Shown here in pieces: positions 19,368 through 27,877 of a DNA stretch of 64,000 bases. The notes under the pieces were generated by a model. It was not told the DNA's origin and ran no database searches. It saw only the letters and a list, made by a program, of their open reading frames with translations. The DNA is taken from NCBI RefSeq assembly GCF_000622365.1, contig NZ_JASC01000014.1:124001-188000 (forward strand), read 5' to 3'. Source of the DNA: Sulfitobacter noctilucae. Its GTDB lineage: Bacteria > Pseudomonadota > Alphaproteobacteria > Rhodobacterales > Rhodobacteraceae. The position numbers and the translations under genes were made by a program. The first letter of the stretch is position 1. Each line of letters starts with the position of its first letter.

Positions 19368-19739
19368 ATGGCATATTTGACAGATCGCAAACGCGCTGAA
19401 GGTCTCGGCTCTGCCAAGTCGGGAACGGCACATTTCTGGTCGATGAAGGTCAGCTCCGTTGCGTTGCTGATCCTGATCCCGCTGTTCGTCTTTACATTCG
19501 GTGCGGTACTTGGTGGTACCTATGAAGAGATCACCGCCTATTACAGCCGTCCTTTCCCCGCGATTGTCGCGGCATTGACGCTGGTTGTAGGCTTCAAACA
19601 CTTCAGTGACGGGTGTCAGACGCTGATCGAGGACTATGTCCACGGGACAAGCCAGAAGGTCGCGATCATTCTGGTGACCTGCCTCAGCTATGGTGCTGCC
19701 GCGACGGGCGTTTTCGCCATCGCGAAGCTGGCACTCTAA
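19368..19739 (+). CDS. sdhD: Succinate dehydrogenase hydrophobic anchor subunit
   Basis: A 123-residue membrane subunit with three helices. The region SAKSGTAHFWSMKVSSVALL and the conserved VVGFKHFSDGCQTLIEDYVHG match alphaproteobacterial SdhD; the GFKHFSDG segment lies near the quinone/heme site. It lies between sdhC and sdhA with short spacing, consistent with one transcript. Confidence 0.94.
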   Translation: MAYLTDRKRAEGLGSAKSGTAHFWSMKVSSVALLILIPLFVFTFGAVLGGTYEEITAYYSRPFPAIVAALTLVVGFKHFSDGCQTLIEDYVHGTSQKVAIILVTCLSYGAAATGVFAIAKLAL

Positions 19740-19766
19740 ATAATTCATTCCCACGGAGGGACTAAA

Positions 19767-21572
19767 ATGGCCGCATATGATTATGAAACCCACGAATTTG
19801 ACGTGGTTGTTGTGGGCGCCGGCGGGGCCGGATTGCGTGCGACACTCGGCATGGCAGAACAAGGGCTGCGCACGGCCTGTATCTCCAAAGTGTTTCCGAC
19901 GCGCTCGCACACTGTTGCGGCACAGGGCGGCATCGCCGCCAGCCTAAGCAACATGGGTCCGGATAACTGGCAGTGGCATATGTATGACACGGTCAAGGGC
20001 TCTGATTGGCTGGGCGACACGGACGCGATGGAATATCTAGCGCGTGAAGCACCCAAGGCGGTCTACGAGCTTGAGCACTACGGTGTGCCATTCTCGCGCA
20101 CTGAAGAGGGTAAGATTTACCAGCGGCCCTTTGGCGGGCACACCACGGAATTTGGTGAAGGCCCGCCGGTACAGCGTACCTGTGCTGCCGCTGACCGCAC
20201 GGGCCATGCGATCCTGCACACGCTGTATGGGCAAAGCCTCAAGCAGAACGCGCAATTCTACATCGAATATTTCGCCATTGACCTGATCATGTCAGAAGAC
20301 GGTGCATGCCAGGGCGTGCTGTGCTGGAAGCTGGATGATGGCACCATGCATCTTTTCAGCGCCAAAATGGTGGTGTTGGCGACCGGTGGCTACGGCCGCG
20401 CCTATTTCTCGGCCACTTCCGCGCATACCTGCACCGGCGACGGTGGCGGTATGACTGCACGCGCCGGCCTGCCATTGCAGGATATGGAATTCGTGCAGTT
20501 CCACCCCACCGGTATCTACGGCGCGGGCTGTTTGATCACCGAAGGGGCGCGGGGCGAGGGCGGATACCTCACCAACTCCGAAGGCGAACGGTTCATGGAG
20601 CGTTACGCGCCAACCTACAAAGACCTTGCCAGCCGCGATGTTGTGTCGCGCTGTATGACAATGGAAATCCGCGAAGGACGCGGCGTGGGCGAGAAGGGGG
20701 ATCACATCCACCTGCACCTCAACCACCTGCCACCTGAAACGCTGGACCTGCGTCTGCCGGGTATCTCCGAATCCGCGCGCATCTTCGCCGGTGTCGATCT
20801 GACGAAAGAGCCGATCCCGGTACTGCCGACCGTGCACTATAACATGGGTGGAATTCCGACGAACTATTGGGGCGAGGTGTTGGCCCCGACCAAGGATAAT
20901 CCCGACAATGTCTCTCCCGGTTTGATGGCTGTGGGTGAAGCTGGCTGTGCCTCTGTGCACGGCGCAAACCGTCTTGGCTCGAACAGCCTGATCGATCTGG
21001 TGGTGTTTGGCCGCGCCGCAGCGATCCGCGCCGCCAAGATTGTAGACCCCAGCACACCTGTCCCAACCCCGAACCAGCGCTCGATCGAAGCGGCGTTTAG
21101 CCGGTTTGACGGTCTGCGTTATGCCAAAGGGCATGTGCCCACCGCGGAACTGCGCCTCGAAATGCAGAAAACGATGCAGGACGACGCGGCGGTGTTCCGT
21201 ACGGACAAGACATTGGCCGAAGGCGAAGAGAAGATGAAAGGCGTGGCAGGCAAGCTCGACGATCTGCATGTCACCGATACATCGCTGGTCTGGAACTCAG
21301 ACCTGATGGAAACGCTGGAACTGACGAACCTGATGCCAAACGCGGTCGCCACAATCACTGCCGCGGCAGCGCGTAAGGAAAGCCGCGGTGCACATGCCCA
21401 TGAGGATTATCCCGACCGCGATGACGAGAACTGGCGCAAGCACAGCCTGATCTGGTTCAAGGGCAATGAGGCCTCACTGGGTTTCCGTGGGGTGCACACG
21501 CAACCATTGACCAGCCACAACGAAGGCGGGATTGATCTGAAAAAGATCGCTCCGAAGGCACGGGTGTATTAA
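19767..21572 (+). CDS. sdhA: Succinate dehydrogenase flavoprotein subunit
   Basis: A 601-residue flavoprotein. FAD would be covalently attached at His48 ([13 protein letters not shown]); the dinucleotide motif is [11 protein letters not shown]. Substrate-site blocks include [30 protein letters not shown] and [11 protein letters not shown]. It oxidises succinate to fumarate at the cytoplasmic face of complex II. A GGAGGG ribosome site precedes the ATG. Its stop overlaps the start of the next small gene by one base. Confidence 0.98.
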   Translation: MAAYDYETHEFDVVVVGAGGAGLRATLGMAEQGLRTACISKVFPTRSHTVAAQGGIAASLSNMGPDNWQWHMYDTVKGSDWLGDTDAMEYLAREAPKAVYELEHYGVPFSRTEEGKIYQRPFGGHTTEFGEGPPVQRTCAAADRTGHAILHTLYGQSLKQNAQFYIEYFAIDLIMSEDGACQGVLCWKLDDGTMHLFSAKMVVLATGGYGRAYFSATSAHTCTGDGGGMTARAGLPLQDMEFVQFHPTGIYGAGCLITEGARGEGGYLTNSEGERFMERYAPTYKDLASRDVVSRCMTMEIREGRGVGEKGDHIHLHLNHLPPETLDLRLPGISESARIFAGVDLTKEPIPVLPTVHYNMGGIPTNYWGEVLAPTKDNPDNVSPGLMAVGEAGCASVHGANRLGSNSLIDLVVFGRAAAIRAAKIVDPSTPVPTPNQRSIEAAFSRFDGLRYAKGHVPTAELRLEMQKTMQDDAAVFRTDKTLAEGEEKMKGVAGKLDDLHVTDTSLVWNSDLMETLELTNLMPNAVATITAAAARKESRGAHAHEDYPDRDDENWRKHSLIWFKGNEASLGFRGVHTQPLTSHNEGGIDLKKIAPKARVY

Positions 21573-21862
21573 TGGGCTGTTCTTTGAAAACCCTCGCCGG
21601 TGCTGCTTTGGCCACTGTCATCGCTTTCCCTGCTTGGTCCGAAGGTCATACCGATGAATACATCGGTGCCAAAGGGTACGTCGGGGAAAAAGGCTACGTC
21701 GGTGAAGTGGCTGCACCGCAGCCCAAAGTGCAAGTGACCTATACCACGCACCGCAAACGCCTGCGTCACGTCCAGCAGTTTACCGTGCCAGGTTGTCCTC
21801 CACGTTTTACCGGCCCGTTTCGCGGTACATTGTACTGTGTGAACGGGCGGCCGATGCCGTGA
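21572..21862 (+). CDS. Small secreted protein inside the sdh operon
   Basis: A 96-residue protein with a signal peptide (LKTLAGAALATVIAFPAWS). The mature part contains a short repeat (GAKGYVGEKGYVGE) and two cysteines (PGCPPRF, LYCVNG). Its ATG overlaps the sdhA stop by one base, so it is translationally coupled to sdhA. I recognise no family; similar unnamed proteins may exist in roseobacters. Confidence 0.7.
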   Translation: MGCSLKTLAGAALATVIAFPAWSEGHTDEYIGAKGYVGEKGYVGEVAAPQPKVQVTYTTHRKRLRHVQQFTVPGCPPRFTGPFRGTLYCVNGRPMP

Positions 21863-21880
21863 AGCAGGGCGTTGCCTGAT

Positions 21881-22210
21881 ATGAAGATACTTGCAGGTGC
21901 CATTCTTGTGCTGGCGCTCACGGCCTGCGCTCCAGTGCAACAGGCCGTGGACAATACGGCCCGCGCGGGGGCCAAAGGCGTGGTGACAGAGACGCTGGCA
22001 ACCCGGTTCCCACAGGTGCCGAAACAACTGATCACGCCGTTCACGGACTGCATCATCGACAATGCCTCTGCTCTTGAAATCCGGGATTTCGCCCGCGCCG
22101 CTGTGGTCGGTGTGGACGATCAGACTGTGACGACGATCCGTACAGTCCTGTCGCGACCCGAAACCGCGCAGTGTTTGCAAGCCCGCGCCCTGAGCAGCGG
22201 GCTGGTCTGA
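21881..22210 (+). CDS. Small putative lipoprotein inside the sdh operon
   Basis: A 109-residue protein with a lipoprotein signal (KILAGAILVLALTAC) and then ...APVQQAVDNTARAGAKGVV. Two later cysteines (TDCIID, AQCLQA) flank an alpha-helical region. I chose the ATG at 21881 over an upstream TTG because it gives a standard lipobox. It begins 18 bp after the previous gene. Function unknown. Confidence 0.72.
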   Translation: MKILAGAILVLALTACAPVQQAVDNTARAGAKGVVTETLATRFPQVPKQLITPFTDCIIDNASALEIRDFARAAVVGVDDQTVTTIRTVLSRPETAQCLQARALSSGLV

Positions 22211-22213
22211 ACG

Positions 22214-23026
22214 ATGAATGCGATGACGACACCCTCGTTTGACAGTGCCGATACCGCCCCCGGTGCCGATGCGCTGCGCGAGGTATTTCGGACAGCAGAC
22301 AAGGCGACGCGGCAACGGCTTGTACCGATCCTGCCGCCTCAGGTGATCGAATTCGCGGGCGTCTCCATGTACGTGGATCCACGCGACAATTACACCGACC
22401 GGATGATCTGGCGTGACGGACTGCCGCCCGAAATCAAATCTCTCACGGCGCTGACTGAACTGGTCGAAGGGCGCGATGCGTTCATCCTTGATATCGGCGC
22501 GAATTCCGGTGCCTTCACCATTCCACTGGCCGCTGCCGCCGGACCGGGTAGCAGGGTTATCGCGTTTGAGCCAAGTCCGGTGATGATTGGCCGTTTGGGT
22601 CACAACGTCAGACTGAACAATCTGGGCGAGGTCGTGCGGATCGAAGGCTGCGCGCTGGGCGATGAGGCAGGTGAGGCGATCCTGAACTTTCGCGAACGGA
22701 ACTTTGGACAAGCCTCTCTGCTGCCGATCAAGGAGCGCGTCCGCGACGGCGGCACATTGGTTCCGGTACGCCGGTTTCTGGATTACACAGGTGAGGCCGA
22801 AGGCCACGCAGTCTCTGTCCTCAAGATCGACGTGGAGGGGGCTGAAGTATCGGTGCTTGGCCCACTTCTGGATGCCGGCGGCTGGCTGCCCGACGCGATG
22901 CTGATCGAAACCGATCACGCCGAGGAATGGGATACCGATCTGGTGGGCCAGATCACATCATTGGGTTATGAAGTGAGACTTCAGGCCGAACAAAACACGC
23001 TGTTTGTCCGCAAGCGTGCAGCATAG
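22214..23026 (+). CDS. FkbM family SAM-dependent methyltransferase
   Basis: A 270-residue protein with the FkbM architecture. SAM motif I is [14 protein letters not shown] at about 93-106, followed by an acidic strand end (VIAFEPSP), and then the characteristic [13 protein letters not shown] segment near 205. FkbM-type enzymes methylate sugars or other small-molecule hydroxyls; the substrate is not evident. It begins 3 bp after the preceding lipoprotein gene and ends 41 bp before sdhB, so it is embedded in the succinate dehydrogenase operon. A decayed FkbM-like gene occurs in the suc operon at 8167-8573. Confidence 0.88.
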   Translation: MNAMTTPSFDSADTAPGADALREVFRTADKATRQRLVPILPPQVIEFAGVSMYVDPRDNYTDRMIWRDGLPPEIKSLTALTELVEGRDAFILDIGANSGAFTIPLAAAAGPGSRVIAFEPSPVMIGRLGHNVRLNNLGEVVRIEGCALGDEAGEAILNFRERNFGQASLLPIKERVRDGGTLVPVRRFLDYTGEAEGHAVSVLKIDVEGAEVSVLGPLLDAGGWLPDAMLIETDHAEEWDTDLVGQITSLGYEVRLQAEQNTLFVRKRAA

Positions 23027-23067
23027 ATGAAACGGGCAAGCCTCTGCCCCAACCACGGAGAAGCGAC

Positions 23068-23847
23068 ATGGTTCAGCTGACACTCCCCAAGAACTCCCGC
23101 ATGACAAGCGGTAAGACCTGGCCGAAGCCGGAAGGTGGAACCAATCTCAAGGAATTCCACATCTATCGCTGGAACCCTGACGACGGCAAAAACCCGGCGT
23201 TGGATACATATTTTGTCGATCTGGATACCTGCGGCCCGATGATCCTCGACGCGCTGATCAAGATCAAAAACGAAATTGACCCGACCCTGACGTTCCGCCG
23301 CTCCTGCCGCGAAGGTATCTGTGGTTCCTGTGCGATGAACATCGACGGGATCAACACGCTCGCCTGTACCTACGGCGTGGCCGAGGTCAACGGCGTGGTC
23401 AAGATTTACCCGTTGCCGCATATGCCTGTCGTCAAGGACCTGATCCCCGATCTGACGCATTTCTATGCGCAGCACGCCAGCATCCAGCCCTGGCTTGAGA
23501 CGGAAACGCCAGAGCCGGCGAAGGAATGGAAGCAGTCTGTCGAAGACCGTGAGAAACTGGACGGCCTCTACGAATGCATCATGTGTGCCTGCTGCACCAC
23601 CTCTTGCCCCAGTTACTGGTGGAATGGCGATCGCTATCTTGGGCCAGCAGCCTTGCTGCATGCCTACCGCTGGATCATCGACAGCCGTGATGAAGCCACG
23701 GGCGAACGTCTGGATGATCTCGAAGACCCCTTCAAGCTGTACCGCTGTCACACTATCATGAACTGCGCCAAAACCTGCCCCAAAGGGCTGAACCCGGCTG
23801 CGGCGATTGCCAAGATCAAAAAACTGATGGTCGAGCGTACCGTCTGA
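23068..23847 (+). CDS. sdhB: Succinate dehydrogenase iron-sulfur subunit
   Basis: A 259-residue iron-sulfur protein carrying three cluster-binding regions: CREGICGSC plus a downstream LAC for [2Fe-2S], [12 protein letters not shown] for [4Fe-4S] and [14 protein letters not shown] for [3Fe-4S]. It transfers electrons from SdhA to quinone at SdhCD. Length is normal. It is separated from sdhA by three unrelated genes but kept in the same orientation. Confidence 0.98.
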   Translation: MVQLTLPKNSRMTSGKTWPKPEGGTNLKEFHIYRWNPDDGKNPALDTYFVDLDTCGPMILDALIKIKNEIDPTLTFRRSCREGICGSCAMNIDGINTLACTYGVAEVNGVVKIYPLPHMPVVKDLIPDLTHFYAQHASIQPWLETETPEPAKEWKQSVEDREKLDGLYECIMCACCTTSCPSYWWNGDRYLGPAALLHAYRWIIDSRDEATGERLDDLEDPFKLYRCHTIMNCAKTCPKGLNPAAAIAKIKKLMVERTV

Positions 23848-23959
23848 TTGTTTTGCGTTCCGCCTTTGGCTGGCCACCGCTTTTCTACGGGCGAGGGCAG
23901 TCAAAGGCTGGACGGGGGCCTCTGCCGCCCCGTAGTCTCCTGATGAACAAGGGGACCTT

Positions 23960-25612
23960 ATGACCGATAACGCATTCACACCCGATATCATTATTATCGG
24001 CGCTGGCCTTGCGGGCATGGTCGCAGCGCACGAGGCCGTGTTGCGCGGCCGCAAGGTATTGATACTGGACCAGGAAGCACCGCAGTCCTTGGGCGGGCAG
24101 GCATTCTGGTCGCTGGGCGGGTTGTTCATGGTCGATACGCCTGAACAGCGCAGGCTGGGCATCCGTGACAGCCGCGAACTGGCCCTTCGGGATTGGATGG
24201 GGTCGGCACAATTTGACCGACCGGAAGACAAAAACCCAAAGAAATACGCCGAAGCCTTTGTGGACTGGGCTGCGGGCGGCATGCGGGGTTGGTGTCATGA
24301 CATCGGCATGCGCTGGTTTCCGGTTGTGGGCTGGGCGGAACGGGGCGGCGCGCAGGCCGCAGGGCACGGAAATTCCGTGCCGAGGTTCCATATCACTTGG
24401 GGGACGGGCACGGGCGTGGTGGCCCCCTTTGTCAAACGGATGACGCAATACGCTGCTGATGGCCAAGTGAAACTCGGTTTTCGCCGCCGCGTGACGGAGT
24501 TGCTGACCGCAGGCGGCGCAGTCACGGGTGTCCGGGGGGAGGTCCTTGAAGATACCAATGCGGCACGAGGGCAAAGTACATCACGCACCGCAACGGGCAG
24601 CTTTGAATATCATGCCGAGGCGGTAATCCTTGCCACGGGCGGCATCGGCGGCAATCCGGCAATGGTGCGCAAGAACTGGCCTGTCGACAGGCTGGGCAAA
24701 CCGCCAGGCAAGATGGTCGCGGGGGTGCCGGATTATGTGGATGGCAAGATGCACGGGATTGCGCGCAAAGCGGGCGCAGGGCTGATCAACGAAGACCGCA
24801 TGTGGCATTATTGCGAAGGGGTGAAGAACTGGAACCCGATTTGGCCGAACCACGGCATACGCATTCTGCCGGGGCCGTCCTCGATCTGGTTCGACGCAAA
24901 GGGTGTGCGGATGGAAGCGCCCTGTCTGCCGGGCTTCGACACGCTTGGCACCCTCAAGCGCATTCTGTCTGCGGGCGAGCACAGTTGGTTCATCCTCACG
25001 CAAAAGATCATTGAAAAGGAGTTCGCCCTGTCAGGATCCGAGCAGAACCCCGATCTGACAGAAGGCGGATGGATGGATGTGATCAAGGCCCGATTGGGCA
25101 AGGGGGCCACGCCCGCGGTCGAAGCTTTCAAGCGGGAAGGCGAAGATTTTGTTGTCGCAGATGATCTTGAAACGCTGGTGGCCGGCATGAACAAGATCAC
25201 GCCAGAACACCCTCTGACCGTCGACGTCTTGCGCCCACAGATCGAAGCGCGGGATGCGCAACTGGACAATCCATTTGCCAAGGATGCACAGATCACCGCC
25301 ATTCGGGGTGCCCGCGCGTATAAGGGGGACAAGCTGATCCGTACGGCGAAACCCCATGCCATCCTCGACAAGGCCAACGGTCCGCTGATCGCTGTGCGGT
25401 TGAACATCCTGACACGGAAATCACTGGGTGGAATACATACGGACATTGACGGCCGTGTGCTGACACCAGCAGGAGAAATTTTGCCCGGTCTCTTCGCTGC
25501 GGGCGAGGTTTGCGGCTTTGGCGGTGGCGGTTATCACGGTTACAACGCGCTTGAGGGGACGTTTCTGGGCGGATGTCTGTTCTCGGGCCGACGTGCGGGG
25601 CAAAACGCATGA
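23960..25612 (+). CDS. FAD-dependent dehydrogenase (KstD/fumarate-reductase-flavoprotein family)
   Basis: A 550-residue flavoprotein. The N-terminal FAD motif is IIIGAGLAGMVAAHEA, followed by GGQAFWSLGGLFMVDTPEQRR. The C-terminus ends with AAGEVCGFGGGGYHGYNALE, typical of FAD-binding_2 dehydrogenases resembling 3-ketosteroid-delta1-dehydrogenase. The substrate cannot be inferred; many roseobacter homologues are simply annotated as FAD-binding dehydrogenase. Its stop overlaps the next gene by 4 nt (ATGA). Confidence 0.85.
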   Translation: MTDNAFTPDIIIIGAGLAGMVAAHEAVLRGRKVLILDQEAPQSLGGQAFWSLGGLFMVDTPEQRRLGIRDSRELALRDWMGSAQFDRPEDKNPKKYAEAFVDWAAGGMRGWCHDIGMRWFPVVGWAERGGAQAAGHGNSVPRFHITWGTGTGVVAPFVKRMTQYAADGQVKLGFRRRVTELLTAGGAVTGVRGEVLEDTNAARGQSTSRTATGSFEYHAEAVILATGGIGGNPAMVRKNWPVDRLGKPPGKMVAGVPDYVDGKMHGIARKAGAGLINEDRMWHYCEGVKNWNPIWPNHGIRILPGPSSIWFDAKGVRMEAPCLPGFDTLGTLKRILSAGEHSWFILTQKIIEKEFALSGSEQNPDLTEGGWMDVIKARLGKGATPAVEAFKREGEDFVVADDLETLVAGMNKITPEHPLTVDVLRPQIEARDAQLDNPFAKDAQITAIRGARAYKGDKLIRTAKPHAILDKANGPLIAVRLNILTRKSLGGIHTDIDGRVLTPAGEILPGLFAAGEVCGFGGGGYHGYNALEGTFLGGCLFSGRRAGQNA

Positions 25613-26457
25613 AAGGTTCAATGCCATCCGATGCCCAAGCCCGCCGCGATATTGAGCCGGTGATTTGTTATCCGGTCGAAACGCTCCCGCAGCCTGATAT
25701 GGCGCTCCTGCATGAAGCTCGCCAAACGCTGGCCAAGGTGGATGAAGTCATCGTGCCGCCCCGTGACGCACGCTGTTTTAGCGTGCCTGCCGGACATTTC
25801 TTTCGCATCACATCTGTTGAGGGGGCGCAGGTCGGTGATTTGAACCTGTGGAACGCGCATGATCTGAATGAGCGGTTCTATTCCGGCAAAACCCGCGCTC
25901 TGCATGGCACCCATATCACCACCGGAGAGCGTATGTGGTCCAGCTTTCCCGCGATGCGGCCGATGGCGACGATCACCCATGACACGCTGGGCTGGTACGG
26001 CATCGACGCCTATGGCGGATCGGTCCATGATGTGATTGGCACGCGCTGTGACCCATACACGCACCACTTGTTGAAGGGTGGGCAGTACCATCACTGCTGC
26101 CACTCAAATCTTACCCGCGCCTTGTCCGAGCATTTGTCGCTGCCGCTAACAGAGGCGGAAGCCCATGTGCACGACGTGCTGAATGTCTTTATGTGTACTG
26201 GTTTTACCCGTGATACGGGTCAGTACTTTATGAAGGCCAGCCCGGTTCGGCCCGCCGATTATCTGGAGTTCTTTGCAGAGATTGACCTGCTCGGCGGTCT
26301 TTCGGCCTGCCCCGGCGGGGATTGCTCTGCCGAGCATTCGTCGGATGTGGCGGCGTGCTTTCCTTTACAGGTCGAAGTATTCAAACCCGAAGCCGATTTG
26401 CTAAGCCAAATGAATGCATCGAGTCCGAGCGGATACGACAGAAGCCACGGCACCTGA
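25609..26457 (+). CDS. Urea-carboxylase-associated / DUF1989 family protein
   Basis: A 282-residue protein with the DUF1989 pattern: GHFFRITSVEGAQVGDLNLWN, then RMWSSFPAMRPMATI, HDVIGTRCDPYT and a CCHSNLTRAL segment. These proteins occur beside urea carboxylase or other amine-degrading enzymes and are presumed metal-binding. The ATG at 25609 overlaps the preceding stop (ATGA); an ATG at 25621 is also possible. No urea carboxylase genes are in the window, so the role here is uncertain. Confidence 0.82.
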   Translation: MKGSMPSDAQARRDIEPVICYPVETLPQPDMALLHEARQTLAKVDEVIVPPRDARCFSVPAGHFFRITSVEGAQVGDLNLWNAHDLNERFYSGKTRALHGTHITTGERMWSSFPAMRPMATITHDTLGWYGIDAYGGSVHDVIGTRCDPYTHHLLKGGQYHHCCHSNLTRALSEHLSLPLTEAEAHVHDVLNVFMCTGFTRDTGQYFMKASPVRPADYLEFFAEIDLLGGLSACPGGDCSAEHSSDVAACFPLQVEVFKPEADLLSQMNASSPSGYDRSHGT

Positions 26458-26467
26458 TACGCAGCGT

Positions 26468-27178
26468 TCACCCGCTTGCGAATGCGGCTTCCAACGCGAT
26501 TTCGACCATATCGCCAAACGTCTTTTCGCGGTCTTCTGAAGGCAGCGCTTCGCCGGTTTGCAGGTGATCCGAAACGGTCAATACCGCCAGCGCCCGCCGT
26601 CCGTGCCGAGCCGCAAGCGTGTAGAGTTCTGCGGCCTCCATCTCGACCCCCAGAATACCGTGCCGGACCATCTGCTCGTCCAGATCAGGCCGCTCTGCAT
26701 AGAACACATCGGAAGAATAGATGCCGCCCACATGGGTGGTCGTATCTCTCGCCTCAGCGGCAGTTACCGCCGCACGGAGCAGAGACCAGTCCGCCGAAGG
26801 CGCGTAGTTGATCTCGCGGAAAATACCGGAGGAGGGCGAGGTGATGGTGCTGGCGGTCATGGCGATGATCACATCGCGGATGCCCACATGCGGTTGCATC
26901 CCACCACAAGAGCCGATGCGGATAAGCGTCTGCGCATTGTAGCTGCTGATCAATTCGTTGGCATAAATCGAGAGCGATGGCATGCCCATGCCCGACCCTT
27001 GAATTGTTACCCTGTGCCCTTTCCAGGTGCCGGTAAAGCCAAGCATCCCGCGCACCTCGTTCACCAGTTTGGCATCGTCAAGGAATGTTTCGGCCGCCCA
27101 TTTCGCGCGGTAAGGATCGCCCGGCATCAAGACGGTTTCGGCGATGTCATCCGGGGCGGCACCTATGTGAACTGTCAT
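26468..27178 (-). CDS. deoD: Purine-nucleoside phosphorylase (DeoD type)
   Basis: A 236-residue trimer/hexamer-type phosphorylase that cleaves purine nucleosides with phosphate. Motifs are [13 protein letters not shown] (phosphate site), [25 protein letters not shown] (phosphate-binding arginine), [12 protein letters not shown] and the catalytic aspartate in TVSDHL. Length is standard. It converges on the DUF1989 gene with 10 bp between stops. It could act on nucleosides imported by the BMP-type ABC system at 40-45 kb. Confidence 0.95.
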   Translation of the reverse strand: MTVHIGAAPDDIAETVLMPGDPYRAKWAAETFLDDAKLVNEVRGMLGFTGTWKGHRVTIQGSGMGMPSLSIYANELISSYNAQTLIRIGSCGGMQPHVGIRDVIIAMTASTITSPSSGIFREINYAPSADWSLLRAAVTAAEARDTTTHVGGIYSSDVFYAERPDLDEQMVRHGILGVEMEAAELYTLAARHGRRALAVLTVSDHLQTGEALPSEDREKTFGDMVEIALEAAFASG

Positions 27179-27393
27179 TCTATTCTCTCTCTAACGGTGT
27201 GGTGCATATGCAAATACACTCTGTGCGGGCCGAAAGTGCGAGGCGGAAAATCGCCTGTTGAGGGAGGCAATATGCATAGCCGCAACCAAAGGGAATAGTC
27301 GCCCCGCCACTTTGTCGAATCACCATTGGAATAAATGGCGGCGTTTGCCGCGCTTTATCCGGTAAACTGGTTAACAAGTATAACGGGAGCGGG

Positions 27394-27738
27394 TCAGATT
27401 TCCAGAGACTCTGGCGAAGCGCCTGCTGCGATCTGTTCTTTAAACCAATTTGGCTGACGCCCTTTTCCGGTCCAGGTCTGAGAGCTATCAGCTGGGTTCG
27501 CATATTTCGCGACAGATTTCACTTTCGGCTTTTTCGCCTTTGATTTCTTGGCCTTCGGCTTTGCCACGTCTTCTTCTGACAATTCGGATAGGGAATAGCC
27601 AAATTCGGCTGCTGCTTTTGCGGCGGCTTTTTTGGCTTCTCGCTTGTCGCGCGCTTCGGCATTTTTCAGCGCGCGCTTTACATCCATAAGATGTTTCTCA
27701 AGCTGCTTGCGGCTGAGTGTAGAAAGGTCGATTTGCAT
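27394..27738 (-). CDS. H-NS-like nucleoid-associated protein
   Basis: A 114-residue basic protein. The N-terminal coiled-coil-like half (LSRKQLEKHLMDVKRALKNAEARDKREAK) should oligomerise. A Lys/Ala-rich linker follows, and the C-terminal H-NS DNA-binding motif is YANPADSSQTWTGKGRQPNWF. It fits the H-NS histone family (HvrA/SPB-like) of Rhodobacterales, which silences AT-rich DNA. It is monocistronic, with 215 bp to deoD downstream. A near-CtrA sequence (TTAA-N7-CTAA) lies at 27778-27792 upstream. Confidence 0.9.
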   Translation of the reverse strand: MQIDLSTLSRKQLEKHLMDVKRALKNAEARDKREAKKAAAKAAAEFGYSLSELSEEDVAKPKAKKSKAKKPKVKSVAKYANPADSSQTWTGKGRQPNWFKEQIAAGASPESLEI

Positions 27739-27877
27739 AGGTTCAATCCCTTTTTATGCAGATTATACTACAGGGAATTAACCATCCGCTAACGGATTAA
27801 AAGACGCAATTTCCCTCACAGCCACTGATCGGGATACAGGAGAGCCAATTCGGCAGCCTGATTTAACGGGTGCCTCG

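Noticed and set aside
20292..21269. Antisense frame to sdhA resembling a His-rich protein
   Set aside because: Composition is typical of the complement of GC-rich coding DNA; it is fully opposite sdhA.
21569..24282. Two long open frames antisense to the sdh inserts and sdhB
   Set aside because: Opposite sdhB and FkbM, which show clear catalytic motifs. No domain is recognisable in these frames.
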